Source: Sphingomonas hengshuiensis (GTDB lineage: Bacteria > Pseudomonadota > Alphaproteobacteria > Sphingomonadales > Sphingomonadaceae). From it: a DNA stretch of 64,000 bases. Under the pieces are notes generated by a model. The model made no database searches. It was not told where the DNA came from and was given only the letters and a program-made list of their open reading frames with translations. Where the stretch lies: positions 4,821,001-4,885,000 of the forward strand of contig NZ_CP010836.1 in the NCBI RefSeq assembly GCF_000935025.1, in the 5' to 3' direction. This document shows positions 52,597-61,209 of the stretch, in pieces. The position numbers and the translations under genes are program-made. Every line of letters starts with the position of its first letter. Positions within the stretch are counted from its first letter, which is position 1.

Positions 52597-52965
52597 ATGG
52601 ACCTTGAAACGCTGGACGACGCCGTCGCGGCACGGGCTTTCCGGCGGCTCGTGCGCCATTTGCGACACCGGAGCGACGCCGAAAATATCGATCTGATGGG
52701 GCTGGCGGGGTTTTGCCGCAACTGCCTGGCCGACTGGGTGGCGGAGGCCGAGGGCAGCATGACGCGCGATGCGGCGCGTGCGCTGGTCTATGGCATGCCG
52801 TTCGCCGAGTGGAAGGCGAAGTTCCAGGGCGAGGCGACGCCCGAGCAACTCGCCCGGATGGAGGCCAGCGTCGCGCGCAACCACCGCGAAGAGATGCTGG
52901 ACGACGCGATCGAAGACAGCTTCCCCGCCAGCGATCCGCCGTCGATGAGCGAACCGGGGCGATAG
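52597..52965 (+). CDS. DUF1244 family protein with acidic C-terminal tail
   Basis: 122 residues from the ATG at 52597 behind GGAGG. The DUF1244 core has AARAFRRLVRHLRHRSDAENIDLMGLAGFCRNCLADW (CRNC pair) and ALVYGMPFAEWKAKFQG. The C-terminal NHREEMLDDAIEDSFPASDPPSM is a tail seen on several unrelated small proteins of sphingomonads. The DUF1244 structure is known, but its role is not. The cysteine pair may bind metal. The following gene is gapR. Confidence 0.88.
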   Translation: MDLETLDDAVAARAFRRLVRHLRHRSDAENIDLMGLAGFCRNCLADWVAEAEGSMTRDAARALVYGMPFAEWKAKFQGEATPEQLARMEASVARNHREEMLDDAIEDSFPASDPPSMSEPGR

Positions 52966-53025
52966 GGCTTGAGCGCGGGCTAGGCCTTCTCTATCGCCCC
53001 CGCTTCCCAGTTTCAGGAGCCACGA

Positions 53026-53265
53026 ATGTCCGACTCGATTTCCGCTGAACAACTGCGCCTGCTGATCGAGCGCATCGAGCGGCTCGAGGAAGAGAAGAAG
53101 GGCATCGCCGACGACATCAAGGATGTCTACGCGGAGGCCAAGTCGACCGGCTTCGACGTCAAGACGATGCGGTCGATCGTCCGCCTGCGCAAGATGGAGA
53201 AGCACCATCGCGACGAGGCGGAGATGCTGCTCGAAACCTACAAGCAGGCGCTCGGGCTGGTCTGA
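53026..53265 (+). CDS. gapR: GapR-type nucleoid-associated protein (DUF2312)
   Basis: 79 residues behind an AGGAG site. [50 protein letters not shown] is the DUF2312 fold. In Caulobacter the family member GapR forms a clamp on overtwisted DNA ahead of replication and transcription and stimulates topoisomerases. Length and sequence agree with that family. It is expected to be essential or important for chromosome replication. The gene stands between DUF1244 and yebC. Confidence 0.92.
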   Translation: MSDSISAEQLRLLIERIERLEEEKKGIADDIKDVYAEAKSTGFDVKTMRSIVRLRKMEKHHRDEAEMLLETYKQALGLV

Positions 53266-53381
53266 TCGCAATCGGCGGCGGCGCAGCGGGGGCAGTGTCC
53301 TCGGCGCCGTCTTCCGGCCCGCCATTGCGAAACCCGCATCCGCTGGCCTAGAGACGCCCGACATAGTCCCAAGAGAGCGCA

Positions 53382-54125
53382 ATGGCAGGCCATTCCAAAT
53401 TCAAGAACATCATGCACCGCAAGGGCGCGCAGGATAAGAAGCGCTCGGGCATGTTCTCCAAGCTCAGCCGCGAAATCACCGTCGCGGCCAAGATGGGCTT
53501 GCCCGATCCGGACATGAACCCGCGGCTGCGCGCCGCGGTGAATGCCGCCAAGGCGCAGTCGATGCCCAAGGACAATATCCAGCGCTCGATCGACAAGGCG
53601 AGCAAGGGCGACGCCGAGAATTATGAGGAAATCCGCTACGAGGCGTTCGGCCCCGGCGGGGTTTCGCTGATCGTCGAGACGCTGACCGACAATCGCAACC
53701 GCACCGTCACCAACGTGCGCACCGCGATTAGCAAGAATGGCGGCAATCTGGGCGCGCCGGGATCGGTCAGCCATGCCTTCGACCGGATGGGCCTCATCAA
53801 CTACGCCGCCAAGGTCGGCGACGCCGAGAAGGTGTTCGAAGCCGCGCTGGAGGCGGGCGCCGAGGACGTGACCTCGTCCGAGGACGGCCATGAAATCTGG
53901 ACCGCGCAGGGCGACCTCCACGAAGTCGCCAAGGCGCTCGAGCCCGTGCTGGGCGAGGCCGAGGGCGCCAAGCTCGCCTGGAAGCCGCAGACGATGGTCG
54001 CGGTCGACGAAGGCGACGCCGCGACTTTGTTCAAGCTGCTCGACGCGCTCGACGACGATGACGACGTCCAGACGGTCTGGGGCAATTACGAAATCGCGGA
54101 CGACGTGATGGAGAAGCTGGGTTGA
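53382..54125 (+). CDS. yebC: YebC/PmpR family transcriptional regulator
   Basis: 247 residues. [71 protein letters not shown], and [29 protein letters not shown] define YebC. Members are DNA-binding regulators, and some act as translation factors relieving ribosome stalling. The yebC-ruvC-ruvA-ruvB order is widely conserved. A large inverted repeat lies between this gene and ruvC. Confidence 0.97.
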   Translation: MAGHSKFKNIMHRKGAQDKKRSGMFSKLSREITVAAKMGLPDPDMNPRLRAAVNAAKAQSMPKDNIQRSIDKASKGDAENYEEIRYEAFGPGGVSLIVETLTDNRNRTVTNVRTAISKNGGNLGAPGSVSHAFDRMGLINYAAKVGDAEKVFEAALEAGAEDVTSSEDGHEIWTAQGDLHEVAKALEPVLGEAEGAKLAWKPQTMVAVDEGDAATLFKLLDALDDDDDVQTVWGNYEIADDVMEKLG

Positions 54126-54131
54126 AGAAAA

Positions 54132-54267
54132 TCCTCCCCGGAACGGGGAGGGGGACCATTGGCAGAGCCAATGGTGGAGGGGGGCTCGCCCCGCACGATT
54201 CGCTTGAGGCTGGCCCCCTCCACCACCGACCTGCGGTCGGCGGTCCCCCTCCCCGTTCCGGGGAGGA
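54132..54267. repeat. Large intergenic inverted repeat between yebC and ruvC
   Basis: Outer arms of 26 bases at 54132-54157 and 54242-54267 are exact complements. A second nested pair (TGGTGGAGGGGG at 54172-54183 and its complement at 54214-54225) lies inside. The whole 136-base unit can fold into one long interrupted hairpin. The right arm also provides the purine-rich ribosome binding site of ruvC. Such units recur between sphingomonad genes and behave like REP or MITE elements. Confidence 0.85.
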
Positions 54268-54270
54268 GCC

Positions 54271-54756
54271 ATGATCCTCCTCGGCCTCGATCCCGGCCTC
54301 GGCACCACCGGCTGGGGCCTGATCCGCGCCGACGGCAACCGGCTCAGCCACATCGCCAATGGCCGGCTCAAGACCGACACCCAGGCGCCGCTCCCCCGCC
54401 GCCTCGCGCATCTCGACGCGATGCTGTCCGCGCTGGTCGCCGACCACGCCCCCGATGGTGCCGCGGTCGAGGAAGTGTTCGTTAACGCCAACCCCCAGAC
54501 GACGCTCAAGCTGGGCCAGGCGCGCGGCGTCGTGATCTGCGCAGTCGCGCGCACCGGGATCGACGTCGGCGAATATGCCGCGCGGCTGGTCAAAAAGGCC
54601 GTGGTCGGCACCGGCGCGGCGGAAAAGGCACAGGTGCACGCAATGGTCGCGCGGCTGCTCCCCGGCGTGAAGATCGACGGCCCCGACGCCGCCGATGCGC
54701 TGGCCGTGGCGATCTGTCACGCACACCATCTGGCGAGCGCGCGGCGGATCGGCTGA
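54271..54756 (+). CDS. ruvC: Holliday junction resolvase RuvC
   Basis: 161 residues. [16 protein letters not shown] carries the first catalytic Asp (Asp7). [24 protein letters not shown] gives the conserved Glu, and [19 protein letters not shown] the last two acidic residues. It cuts Holliday junctions symmetrically during recombination and acts with RuvAB. The ribosome binding site comes from the right arm of the upstream repeat. Confidence 0.98.
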   Translation: MILLGLDPGLGTTGWGLIRADGNRLSHIANGRLKTDTQAPLPRRLAHLDAMLSALVADHAPDGAAVEEVFVNANPQTTLKLGQARGVVICAVARTGIDVGEYAARLVKKAVVGTGAAEKAQVHAMVARLLPGVKIDGPDAADALAVAICHAHHLASARRIG

Positions 54757-54828
54757 TTTGGCTTTGCTCGGGGCGTGTGTTCCGTTTATGTACCGGGACG
54801 TGCAACCTCTGAAACCCCGGCGCGCGGC

Positions 54829-55422
54829 ATGATCGCGCATCTCAAAGGCCGCTTGTCCGCGACCGGCGCCGATTATGCGGTGATCGACGTGGGCGGCGTC
54901 GGCTATCTGGTCGGGGCCTCGGCCAAGACGCTGGAGAAGCTCGGCGCAGTCGAGGGCGTGGTGACGGTGCATACCGAGATGCTGGTCAGCGAGGATTCGA
55001 TCCGGCTGATGGGGTTTGCCAGCGCCGACGAACGCGACTGGTTCAAGCTGCTCACCAGCGTCCAGGGCGTCGGGGCGAAGGTCGCGCTGGCGATCCTCTC
55101 GATCCTCTCGCCCGACGAGGCGCGCACCGCGGTCGCGCGCGGCGACGCGGCGATGATCGCGCGCGCAAACGGGGTGGGGCCGAAACTGGCGCAGCGCATC
55201 GTCAACGAATTGAAGGACAAGGCGGGCGGCATCGCGCTGGGCGGCGCCGGAGTCGCGGCGCCCGCGGGCGGGGCGGCGTCGGACGCGGTCTCGGCGCTGC
55301 TCAACCTGGGCTTCCGGCCTGCCGAGGCGTCGGCGGCAGTGGGCGCGGCGAGCGACGAGCTGGGGCCGGGCGCGAGCCTCGACGCCCTCGTCCGGCTGGC
55401 GCTGCGAAAGGCGGCGAAGTGA
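54829..55422 (+). CDS. ruvA: Holliday junction branch migration protein RuvA
   Basis: 197 residues from the ATG at 54829. [31 protein letters not shown] forms the OB domain. The HhH region has [29 protein letters not shown] and [19 protein letters not shown] flexible Ala/Gly linker leads to the RuvB-binding C-terminal domain ([22 protein letters not shown]). It binds junctions and directs the RuvB motor. Confidence 0.97.
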   Translation: MIAHLKGRLSATGADYAVIDVGGVGYLVGASAKTLEKLGAVEGVVTVHTEMLVSEDSIRLMGFASADERDWFKLLTSVQGVGAKVALAILSILSPDEARTAVARGDAAMIARANGVGPKLAQRIVNELKDKAGGIALGGAGVAAPAGGAASDAVSALLNLGFRPAEASAAVGAASDELGPGASLDALVRLALRKAAK

Positions 55423-55432
55423 GTCCTCACCC

Positions 55433-55470
55433 CCGTCAGGCTGAACTTGGTTCAGCATCCAACGTACCGC
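55433..55470 (+). repeat. Sphingomonad-type intergenic repeat, partial copy 3
   Basis: GTCAGGCTGAACTTGGTTCA followed by GCATCCAACG matches one end of the 21647 and 42757 repeats. The other end is missing. It lies in the 145-base ruvA-ruvB gap. Confidence 0.55.
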
Positions 55471-55567
55471 AGGGGATACCGCCAGGGGTGCGCCGTCCGA
55501 TGCCAGCAATTCTAGGAACCTGCACCCTCGCGGCGCAAGCGTTCCCGCTCGACAATGGCGCCCACCC

Positions 55568-56587
55568 ATGACCGACGATCGCCTCCTCGCCGCCGCCCGG
55601 AAACCCGAGGATATCGACGCCGCGCTGCGCCCCAAGAATCTCGACGATTTCGTCGGCCAGCGCGCCGCGCGCGAAAATCTGCGGGTGTTCATCCAGGCGG
55701 CGCGCTCGCGCGGCGAGGCGCTAGACCATGTCCTGTTCTTCGGCCCCCCCGGTCTCGGCAAGACCACGCTGGCGCAGATCGTCGCGCGCGAAATGGGGGT
55801 GGGCTTCCGCGCCACGTCGGGCCCGGTCATCGCCAAGTCGGGCGATCTCGCCGCGCTGCTGACCAATCTCGAGGACGGCGACGTGCTGTTCATCGACGAG
55901 ATTCACCGCCTCGCCCCCGCGGTCGAGGAGGTCCTCTACCCCGCGATGGAGGATCGCGCGCTCGACCTGATGATCGGCGAGGGGCCGTCGGCGCGGTCGG
56001 TGCGGATCGACTTGCCCCGCTTCACCCTGGTCGGCGCGACCACGCGGCAGGGGCTGCTCACCACCCCCTTGCGCGACCGGTTCGGCATCCCGGTGCGGCT
56101 GCAATTCTATACGGTCGAGGAGCTGGAGCGCGTCGTTACCCGCGCCGCAGCACTGCTCGACCTCGCGATCGCCCCCGACGGCGCGCATGAGATCGCCCGC
56201 CGCGCGCGCGGCACCCCGCGCATCGCCGGGCGGCTGCTGCGCCGGGTCCGCGATTTCGCCAATGTGCTGGGCGAGCCCGTGGTCCATGCGAAAGCCGCCG
56301 ACGCCGCGCTGACTCGGCTCGAAGTCGACGCGCTCGGGCTCGATACGATGGACCGGCGCTACCTCATGATGATCGCCGACATTTATCGCGGCGGCCCGGT
56401 CGGCGTCGAAACGCTCGCCGCCGGGCTCAGCGAGGCGCGCGACACGATCGAGGAAGTGATCGAGCCCTATCTCATCCAGATCGGGATGATCGCCCGCACC
56501 GCGCGCGGGCGCTGCCTCAACGCCGCCGGGTGGAAGCATCTCGGCCTCGATCCCCCGCCCACCGCGCAGGAAGGGCTGTTCGACTGA
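55568..56587 (+). CDS. ruvB: Holliday junction branch migration helicase RuvB
   Basis: 339 residues. Walker [12 protein letters not shown], Walker [11 protein letters not shown], sensor I TLVGATTR and arginine finger region LRDRFGI are all present. The C-terminal winged helix contains [16 protein letters not shown]. RuvB hexamers drive branch migration of Holliday junctions with RuvA. Full length, last gene of the ruv cluster. Confidence 0.98.
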   Translation: MTDDRLLAAARKPEDIDAALRPKNLDDFVGQRAARENLRVFIQAARSRGEALDHVLFFGPPGLGKTTLAQIVAREMGVGFRATSGPVIAKSGDLAALLTNLEDGDVLFIDEIHRLAPAVEEVLYPAMEDRALDLMIGEGPSARSVRIDLPRFTLVGATTRQGLLTTPLRDRFGIPVRLQFYTVEELERVVTRAAALLDLAIAPDGAHEIARRARGTPRIAGRLLRRVRDFANVLGEPVVHAKAADAALTRLEVDALGLDTMDRRYLMMIADIYRGGPVGVETLAAGLSEARDTIEEVIEPYLIQIGMIARTARGRCLNAAGWKHLGLDPPPTAQEGLFD

Positions 56588-56596
56588 GCAGTTGCT

Positions 56597-56610
56597 CTCC
56601 TGCGCAGGAG
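56597..56610. repeat. 14-bp palindrome, REP-like
   Basis: CTCCTGCGCAGGAG, a perfect palindrome nine bases after ruvB. It shares the CTCCTGC/GCAGGAG arms of the hairpin at 23471. It may end the ruv transcript. Confidence 0.6.
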
Positions 56611-56624
56611 CACAGGAGGCGAAA

Positions 56625-56906
56625 TTACGCGGCGGACTCCTCGCCCTCTTCGCTCGCCTCAGCCTCCACACCGCTCTCGAACCACGCCTCGACCGGCCCG
56701 TTCAGCTTGATCGTCAGCGCGTTGCCGTGGCGATCGACCTTGTTGCCAAGCGCCGCGCGGATCCAGCCTTCGGAGATGCAATATTCCTCCACGTCGCGGC
56801 GCTGGACGCCCTTGAAGCGGATGCCGATGCCGCGTTCGAGCAGCTCGCGCTGGAAAAAGGGGCTCTTCGGATTGACCGATAGGCGGTCGGGGGGAGTATC
56901 GCTCAT
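56625..56906 (-). CDS. DUF3297 family protein
   Basis: 93 residues. MSDTPPDRLSVNPKSPFF, GIGIRFKGVQRRDVEEYCISEGWIRAALGNKVDRHGNALTIKLNGPVEAWFE match DUF3297, a small family of proteobacterial proteins with no known role. The tail is strongly acidic. It lies 17 bases behind the flavoprotein gene on the same strand and is probably co-transcribed. Confidence 0.88.
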   Translation of the reverse strand: MSDTPPDRLSVNPKSPFFQRELLERGIGIRFKGVQRRDVEEYCISEGWIRAALGNKVDRHGNALTIKLNGPVEAWFESGVEAEASEEGEESAA

Positions 56907-56923
56907 GGGCCAGCCCTTTGCCG

Positions 56924-58570
56924 CTATTGCGCGACGCTTTCAAGGTAGCGGTGGAGTGCCGACACCACGACCGATCCTTCGCCCACCCCCGACGCGACGC
57001 GCTTGATCGATCCGGCGCGCACGTCGCCCACGGCGAAGATCCCCGGCTTCGACGAACAGAACACCGTTTCGCCGCCGCCGGTCCGCACGAAGCCGGCGGG
57101 ATCGAGGTCGAGGCAATCGCCCAGCCAGTCGGTATTGGGGACCGCGCCGATCATCACGAACAGCGCGCCGACGGGCAGGTCGCGCGACTCGCCGCTGCGC
57201 CGGTCGGTCCAGGTCAGCGCGCGCAGATGCGCGTCGCCCTCCAGCGCGGTGACTTCGGTAAACGGGTGGAGCGTGATCCGCTCCGACGCCTCGATCCGGT
57301 CGATCAGATAGCTCGACATCGTCGCCGCCAGCCCCTCGCCGCGCACCAGCATGTGGACATGTCCCGCCGTCCGCGCGAGATAGATCGCCGCCTGTCCCGC
57401 CGAATTGCCGCCGCCCACGACGACGACCTCCTGCGTCGCGCACAGCGCCGCCTCCATCGCGGTCGCCGCGTAATAGATGCCGTTGCCCTCCAGCTCGGCA
57501 TAGCGCGGCAAGTCGAGCTTGCGGTAGCGCGCGCCCGTCGCGACCACCACCGCGCGCGCCTTGAGCGACTTGCCGTCGTCGAGCTGGACGACATAGGGGT
57601 GCTGCTCGCAATCGATCCCCGCCGCCCCGCGCGACACGAGCAGCCGCGCGCCGAATTTCTGCGCCTGCACCTGCGCGCGGCCCGCGAGCGCCTGCCCGGA
57701 AATGCCGGTCGGGAAGCCGAGGTAATTCTCGATCTTGCTGCTGGTGCCCGCCTGTCCGCCCGGCGCGATGGCCTCGATCACGATCGTGTCGAGCCCTTCC
57801 GACGCGGCATAGACCGCCGCCGCCAGCCCCGCCGGCCCGGCGCCGACCACTGCGACGTCATGGACATGCTCGGGGTCGATCGCGGTGTCGAGCCCCAGCG
57901 CGTCGGCGAGCTGGGCGTTGGTCGGGTTGCGCAGTGCGCGCCCCTCGGCGACCACCACCGGCAAGTCGCGCGCGGTCAGCGAGAAACATTCGAGGAAGCC
58001 CGCCGCATCGGCATCGGTCTCAGTATCGATCCGGCGATGCGGCATTGCGTTGCGCGTCAGGAAGGTCTCGATCCGCGACATGTCCGCCGCATGCGCCGCG
58101 CCGATCAGCGCGACGCCGCCCTCGCCATGGAGCAGCATGCCCATCCGGCGCAGGATGAACGCGCGCATCACGATCTCGCCGATATCGGGCTCGGCGGTCA
58201 TCATCCGGCGAAACGCGTTGCGGTGGACGCGCGCGACGCGGGTCGGCCCCTTGGCGCGCCCGGTGACCAGCACCTTGCGCTCGTTGAACAGGTCGAGCTC
58301 GCCGGTGAACTGGCCGGGCTCGTGCAGGTGGATAATATGCGGCGCGCCATCGGCCGCGGTATCGACGATCTCGATATGCCCCGCGCGGCACAGGAAGAAA
58401 TCGACGCTGGTGTCGCCCCGCGCGAAGAGCAGCGCGCCGTCCTCCAGCGCTTCCTCCTGACCGAACGCCGCGACGCGCTCCGCCATCTCCGGCGGCAGGA
58501 TCGGGAAGGTCTGCGCGGTCCGCTGATACGGGTCGGCGGGGTCGGGGCGGGGGGCCGAATCTGCGTTCAT
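56924..58570 (-). CDS. Thioredoxin-reductase-like flavoprotein with N-terminal cyclic-nucleotide-binding domain
   Basis: 548 residues. Residues about 20-140 look like a CAP_ED/cNMP-binding domain (LPPEMAERVAAFGQEEALEDGALLFARGD, GQFTGELDLFNERKVLVTGRAKGP). After a linker, a TrxR-type FAD domain begins VAVVGAGPAGLAAAVYA (GxGxxG at 243-248), with IENYLGFPTGISG and VVVATGAR, then the NADPH site VVVGGGNSAGQAAIYLAR and the final GIFAVGDVRAGSIKRVASGVGEGSV. The CxxC redox pair of thioredoxin reductases is replaced by Ala-Thr-Ala-Met at 369-372. It may be a signal-gated oxidoreductase with a different acceptor. The substrate is unknown. Confidence 0.93.
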   Translation of the reverse strand: MNADSAPRPDPADPYQRTAQTFPILPPEMAERVAAFGQEEALEDGALLFARGDTSVDFFLCRAGHIEIVDTAADGAPHIIHLHEPGQFTGELDLFNERKVLVTGRAKGPTRVARVHRNAFRRMMTAEPDIGEIVMRAFILRRMGMLLHGEGGVALIGAAHAADMSRIETFLTRNAMPHRRIDTETDADAAGFLECFSLTARDLPVVVAEGRALRNPTNAQLADALGLDTAIDPEHVHDVAVVGAGPAGLAAAVYAASEGLDTIVIEAIAPGGQAGTSSKIENYLGFPTGISGQALAGRAQVQAQKFGARLLVSRGAAGIDCEQHPYVVQLDDGKSLKARAVVVATGARYRKLDLPRYAELEGNGIYYAATAMEAALCATQEVVVVGGGNSAGQAAIYLARTAGHVHMLVRGEGLAATMSSYLIDRIEASERITLHPFTEVTALEGDAHLRALTWTDRRSGESRDLPVGALFVMIGAVPNTDWLGDCLDLDPAGFVRTGGGETVFCSSKPGIFAVGDVRAGSIKRVASGVGEGSVVVSALHRYLESVAQ

Positions 58571-58626
58571 GCCGCGTATCTTAGCGCCCCCGCGCCCGCT
58601 GGCGACTCACGCGAAGGTATGAGCCA

Positions 58627-58658
58627 ATGGGGCGCGGCATTCGCATGCCGCGCCCCAT
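58627..58658. terminator. Strong GC hairpin, terminator-like
   Basis: Fourteen-base perfect arms (ATGGGGCGCGGCAT and complement) with a four-base loop, 24 bases after the stop codon of the minus-strand exported gene. No T tract follows on either strand. Confidence 0.6.
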
Positions 58659-58682
58659 CGGACGAACCTGTCGGTGCAGCGA

Positions 58683-59033
58683 TCAGCGGCAATAGCGGAC
58701 CAGCACCCGGCGACCCTCATAGGGGTCCCACACCCGGCGGACGTTGCAGGTCTCGTACCCGCGATAGTGCCGGTAATGCTGGCGGTAATAATAGCCGTCG
58801 CGCGGGTAATAGCCGCGCTCGCGATAATAGCGGCGGTCGTAATCATAGCGGCGGTCGTTCGCCAGCGCGGCGCCCAGCGCCAGCCCCGCGACCCCGGCGA
58901 CGATCGCCACCCCGGTATTGTCGCGGTCGCGATAATGGCGATAGCGCTGGGCTTCGGCGGTCGGCGCCATGACGGTCAACACGCTCGCGCCCATCGCGGC
59001 GCCCAGCACTGCCTTCTTCAGTATAGTGGCCAT
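58683..59033 (-). CDS. Exported Tyr/Arg-rich protein, unknown function
   Basis: 116 residues. A signal peptide (ILKKAVLGAAMGASVLTVMAPTAEA) is followed by a short hydrophobic Gly/Ala segment (VAIVAGVAGLALGAALA). The rest has extreme Tyr/Arg/Asp content (RRYDYDRRYYRERGYYPRDG). The end holds a cysteine pair, CNVRRVWDPYEGRRVLVRYC. Similar YXRXR proteins with a final two-cysteine unit are common in sphingomonads and may be envelope-associated. No proven role. Confidence 0.85.
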   Translation of the reverse strand: MATILKKAVLGAAMGASVLTVMAPTAEAQRYRHYRDRDNTGVAIVAGVAGLALGAALANDRRYDYDRRYYRERGYYPRDGYYYRQHYRHYRGYETCNVRRVWDPYEGRRVLVRYCR

Positions 59034-59170
59034 GATGATCTCCTCGACTTGGCGTCGTGCCCGGCACCCTCTGCCCCGATTCGCGACGCTGTGATGCGGG
59101 AATACCGCGCCGTGGCTGAACCGGTTCGGAATCGGGTGTTCAGCGGGCGTTTAGGCGGTTAACGGGGGCC

Positions 59171-59569
59171 ATGGCGTATTGGCTGCTGCGATCCGAACCC
59201 GATGCCTATTCGTGGGACGACCTTGTCCGCGATGGCGAGACCGAATGGAATGGCGTGCGCAACTATACCGCGCGCAATTTCCTCAAGGAGATGGCGCCGG
59301 GCGACCGCGCGCTCTTTTATCATTCGAACACCGAGAAGGCGGCGGTGGGGATCATGGAGATCACCCGCGCCTGGCAGCCCGATGGCGACGACGGCAAATG
59401 GGCCAGCGTCGCGGTGCGCCCGGTCGAAAAGCTCGCCCGCCCGGTGACGCTCGCGGCGATCAAGGCCGAGGCGCGGCTCGCCGAGCTCGAGGTGATCCGC
59501 CAGTCGCGGCTGTCGGTCACCCCGGTGCGCGACGCCGAATGGGCGGTCCTGCTCGAAATGGGCCGCTGA
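59171..59569 (+). CDS. EVE domain protein
   Basis: 132 residues behind ACGGGGG. AYWLLRSEPDAYSWDDLVRDGETEWNGVRNYTARNFLKEMAPGDRALFYHSNTEKAAVGIMEI is the PUA-like EVE domain. Some EVE proteins recognise modified nucleotides in DNA or RNA and accompany restriction systems. Stand-alone bacterial copies such as this are of unknown function. It is close to the hemerythrin-like gene on the same strand. Confidence 0.95.
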   Translation: MAYWLLRSEPDAYSWDDLVRDGETEWNGVRNYTARNFLKEMAPGDRALFYHSNTEKAAVGIMEITRAWQPDGDDGKWASVAVRPVEKLARPVTLAAIKAEARLAELEVIRQSRLSVTPVRDAEWAVLLEMGR

Positions 59570-59626
59570 TCCGCCCGGACTCGCGCGGCCCTGCTATATA
59601 TTGTATAGTCCCGGGTACGGGTGCTA

Positions 59627-59643
59627 CCGATACGGGGTATCGG
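59627..59643. promoter_or_regulatory. Perfect inverted repeat upstream of the hemerythrin-like gene
   Basis: CCGATAC and GTATCGG with a three-base spacer, 21 bases before the ATG. An AT-rich TATATATTGTATAG stretch lies about 16 bases upstream. It could be an operator or a small leader hairpin. Confidence 0.45.
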
Positions 59644-59663
59644 CAGCTTTCGAGGATATGTTC

Positions 59664-60083
59664 ATGGCCGAAGTCGATCGCGTTGAATTGTTGCGGGATC
59701 ATGCCGCGATAGAATTGCTGTCCAAACGCCTTTCCACGCTGATCGATCGCCAGGCCGGGGCCGAGGATCTGGCGCTCGCGCTCGACCATCTCGTCCAGAC
59801 GGTGGCGTCGCACCTCGCGCTCGAAGACGCGATCATCTATGATCTCGCGCTCGAGGACCAGATGGACGCGAGCCCGACCGAAGTCGATCGCGCCCACCAG
59901 GAGTTCGAGACGCTCAAGAGCAACTGGGGCGACTATCTCACCGCCTGGACGCCCCAGCGCATCGCCGCCGACCGCGACACCTTCGTCCGCGAGACCCGCG
60001 CGATGCTGCCCCGGCTGCGCGACCGCGTCCGGCTGGAGACGCATCTGCTCTCGCTGATGGGCACCGTCCGGCACTACGCCTGA
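59664..60083 (+). CDS. Hemerythrin HHE domain-like protein
   Basis: 139 residues. The start at 59664 has a GAGGA site seven bases upstream, while the ATG two codons earlier has none. It is all helical: RDHAAIELLSKRLSTLI, LDHLVQTVASHLALEDAIIYDLA, AHQEFETLKSNW, LETHLLSLMG. His and Glu at the positions of a di-iron HHE site are visible (DHA, SHLALED, AHQEF, ETHL). Such proteins sense oxygen, NO or bind iron. The upstream inverted repeat suggests local regulation. Confidence 0.75.
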   Translation: MAEVDRVELLRDHAAIELLSKRLSTLIDRQAGAEDLALALDHLVQTVASHLALEDAIIYDLALEDQMDASPTEVDRAHQEFETLKSNWGDYLTAWTPQRIAADRDTFVRETRAMLPRLRDRVRLETHLLSLMGTVRHYA

Positions 60084-60087
60084 CCCG

Positions 60088-60942
60088 CTACCCCGCGTCC
60101 TGGGGCGCGGGAGGCGGCAGCGCAGCGTGCCATTCGCCCTCATCCTCTTCGTCCTCCAGCGTCACGACCGGCTCCAGCGTGCCGCGATAGGGATTGCCGT
60201 TCAGCGGCAGCCGGACAAAGGGTTCGTCGGGATCGTCCTCCACCGCGTCCGCGCCGCGCTCGCCGCCCGCATCGATCGCGGCCTCGACGCGCACCTGCCG
60301 CTCGGCACAGGCGGCCAGCACCGCCGCGATTCCCGCCTCGGCCTGGGGGTCCAGCGTCACCCCGGCAAAGTCCTCCAGCGCCGCCGCCAGCGCATCCGCC
60401 CGCGCCGCGCCGCCGTCTTCGCCCGCCCCGGTGATGACCGTGCGCACCGTCGCGCTCGCCGCCGCCGCCCCGCCTTCGCCCGCCGCCGCCCCGGCACTGG
60501 CGCGCGAGAAGGTGTTGATCGTCGTCCGCCTCCCCGACGCATCCTGCCCATAATGGCGCAGGCAGAACATCAGCAGCGCGTCGTTGCGCTTGCGGCGAAA
60601 CCCCATCAGCTTGCCGCGGTCGAAGACCGGGATCAGCTCGCCCTCGATCGCGCGCTCGAACGCCGCATCCTTCAGCCGCGCCAGCCCGAAATCGAGCGCC
60701 GCATCCCACGCCCGCCGAAACCCCTCGGCCCCCGCCGCCCGGCGCAGCGCATAGGCATTGGCCTGCGCCATATTCACCATCGCCGCCGCCCGCCGCACCG
60801 ATCCGGTATCGGCCAGCGCCTCGACAAACGCCTTTTGCCGCGCGGGCGTCCACCCGTCATGCCGATTGCCCTTGCGCGGCACCGGCGCAAAGTCGGGAAG
60901 GTCGCGCCGCTCGGCGCGCGCTACGGGAACACGGTTCTGCAT
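60088..60942 (-). CDS. Hypothetical protein with HTH-like N-terminal half
   Basis: 284 residues. The N-terminal half RHDGWTPARQKAFVEALADTGSVRRAAAMVNMAQANAYALRRAAGAEGFRRAWDAALDFG has the helix-turn-helix pattern seen in phage terminase small subunits. The next segment reads FERAIEGELIPVFDRGKLMGFRRKRNDALLMFCLRHYG. The rest is Ala/Glu/Asp rich. Related chains are widespread in sphingomonad chromosomes away from prophages. No large terminase subunit or other phage gene is nearby, so a phage function is not supported. Confidence 0.8.
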   Translation of the reverse strand: MQNRVPVARAERRDLPDFAPVPRKGNRHDGWTPARQKAFVEALADTGSVRRAAAMVNMAQANAYALRRAAGAEGFRRAWDAALDFGLARLKDAAFERAIEGELIPVFDRGKLMGFRRKRNDALLMFCLRHYGQDASGRRTTINTFSRASAGAAAGEGGAAAASATVRTVITGAGEDGGAARADALAAALEDFAGVTLDPQAEAGIAAVLAACAERQVRVEAAIDAGGERGADAVEDDPDEPFVRLPLNGNPYRGTLEPVVTLEDEEDEGEWHAALPPPAPQDAG

Positions 60943-61209
60943 GGTCCTTGCCTCCTGTGATTAACGCGAGTCGCGGAGGGTGTAAGTGAGGGGCGGGGGT
61001 GTAGGACAGCGTTTTGTTTATGGTTTGTTCTAATTAGGGGCGCTTGCTGGCAGTTGCTAGTTCATGGAGCGAAGCGGGCGTCCAGTCGGCAACCTCCCGC
61101 CCTTGATTCTGCCAAGTTCTTTTGAACCCGGGCTCTGCGTGGCGTACATCGGGTAGATTCGCAAAGCGCACTATTAAGCGAGCGGTACAATCGGGGCAGG
61201 ACCGGGCAC

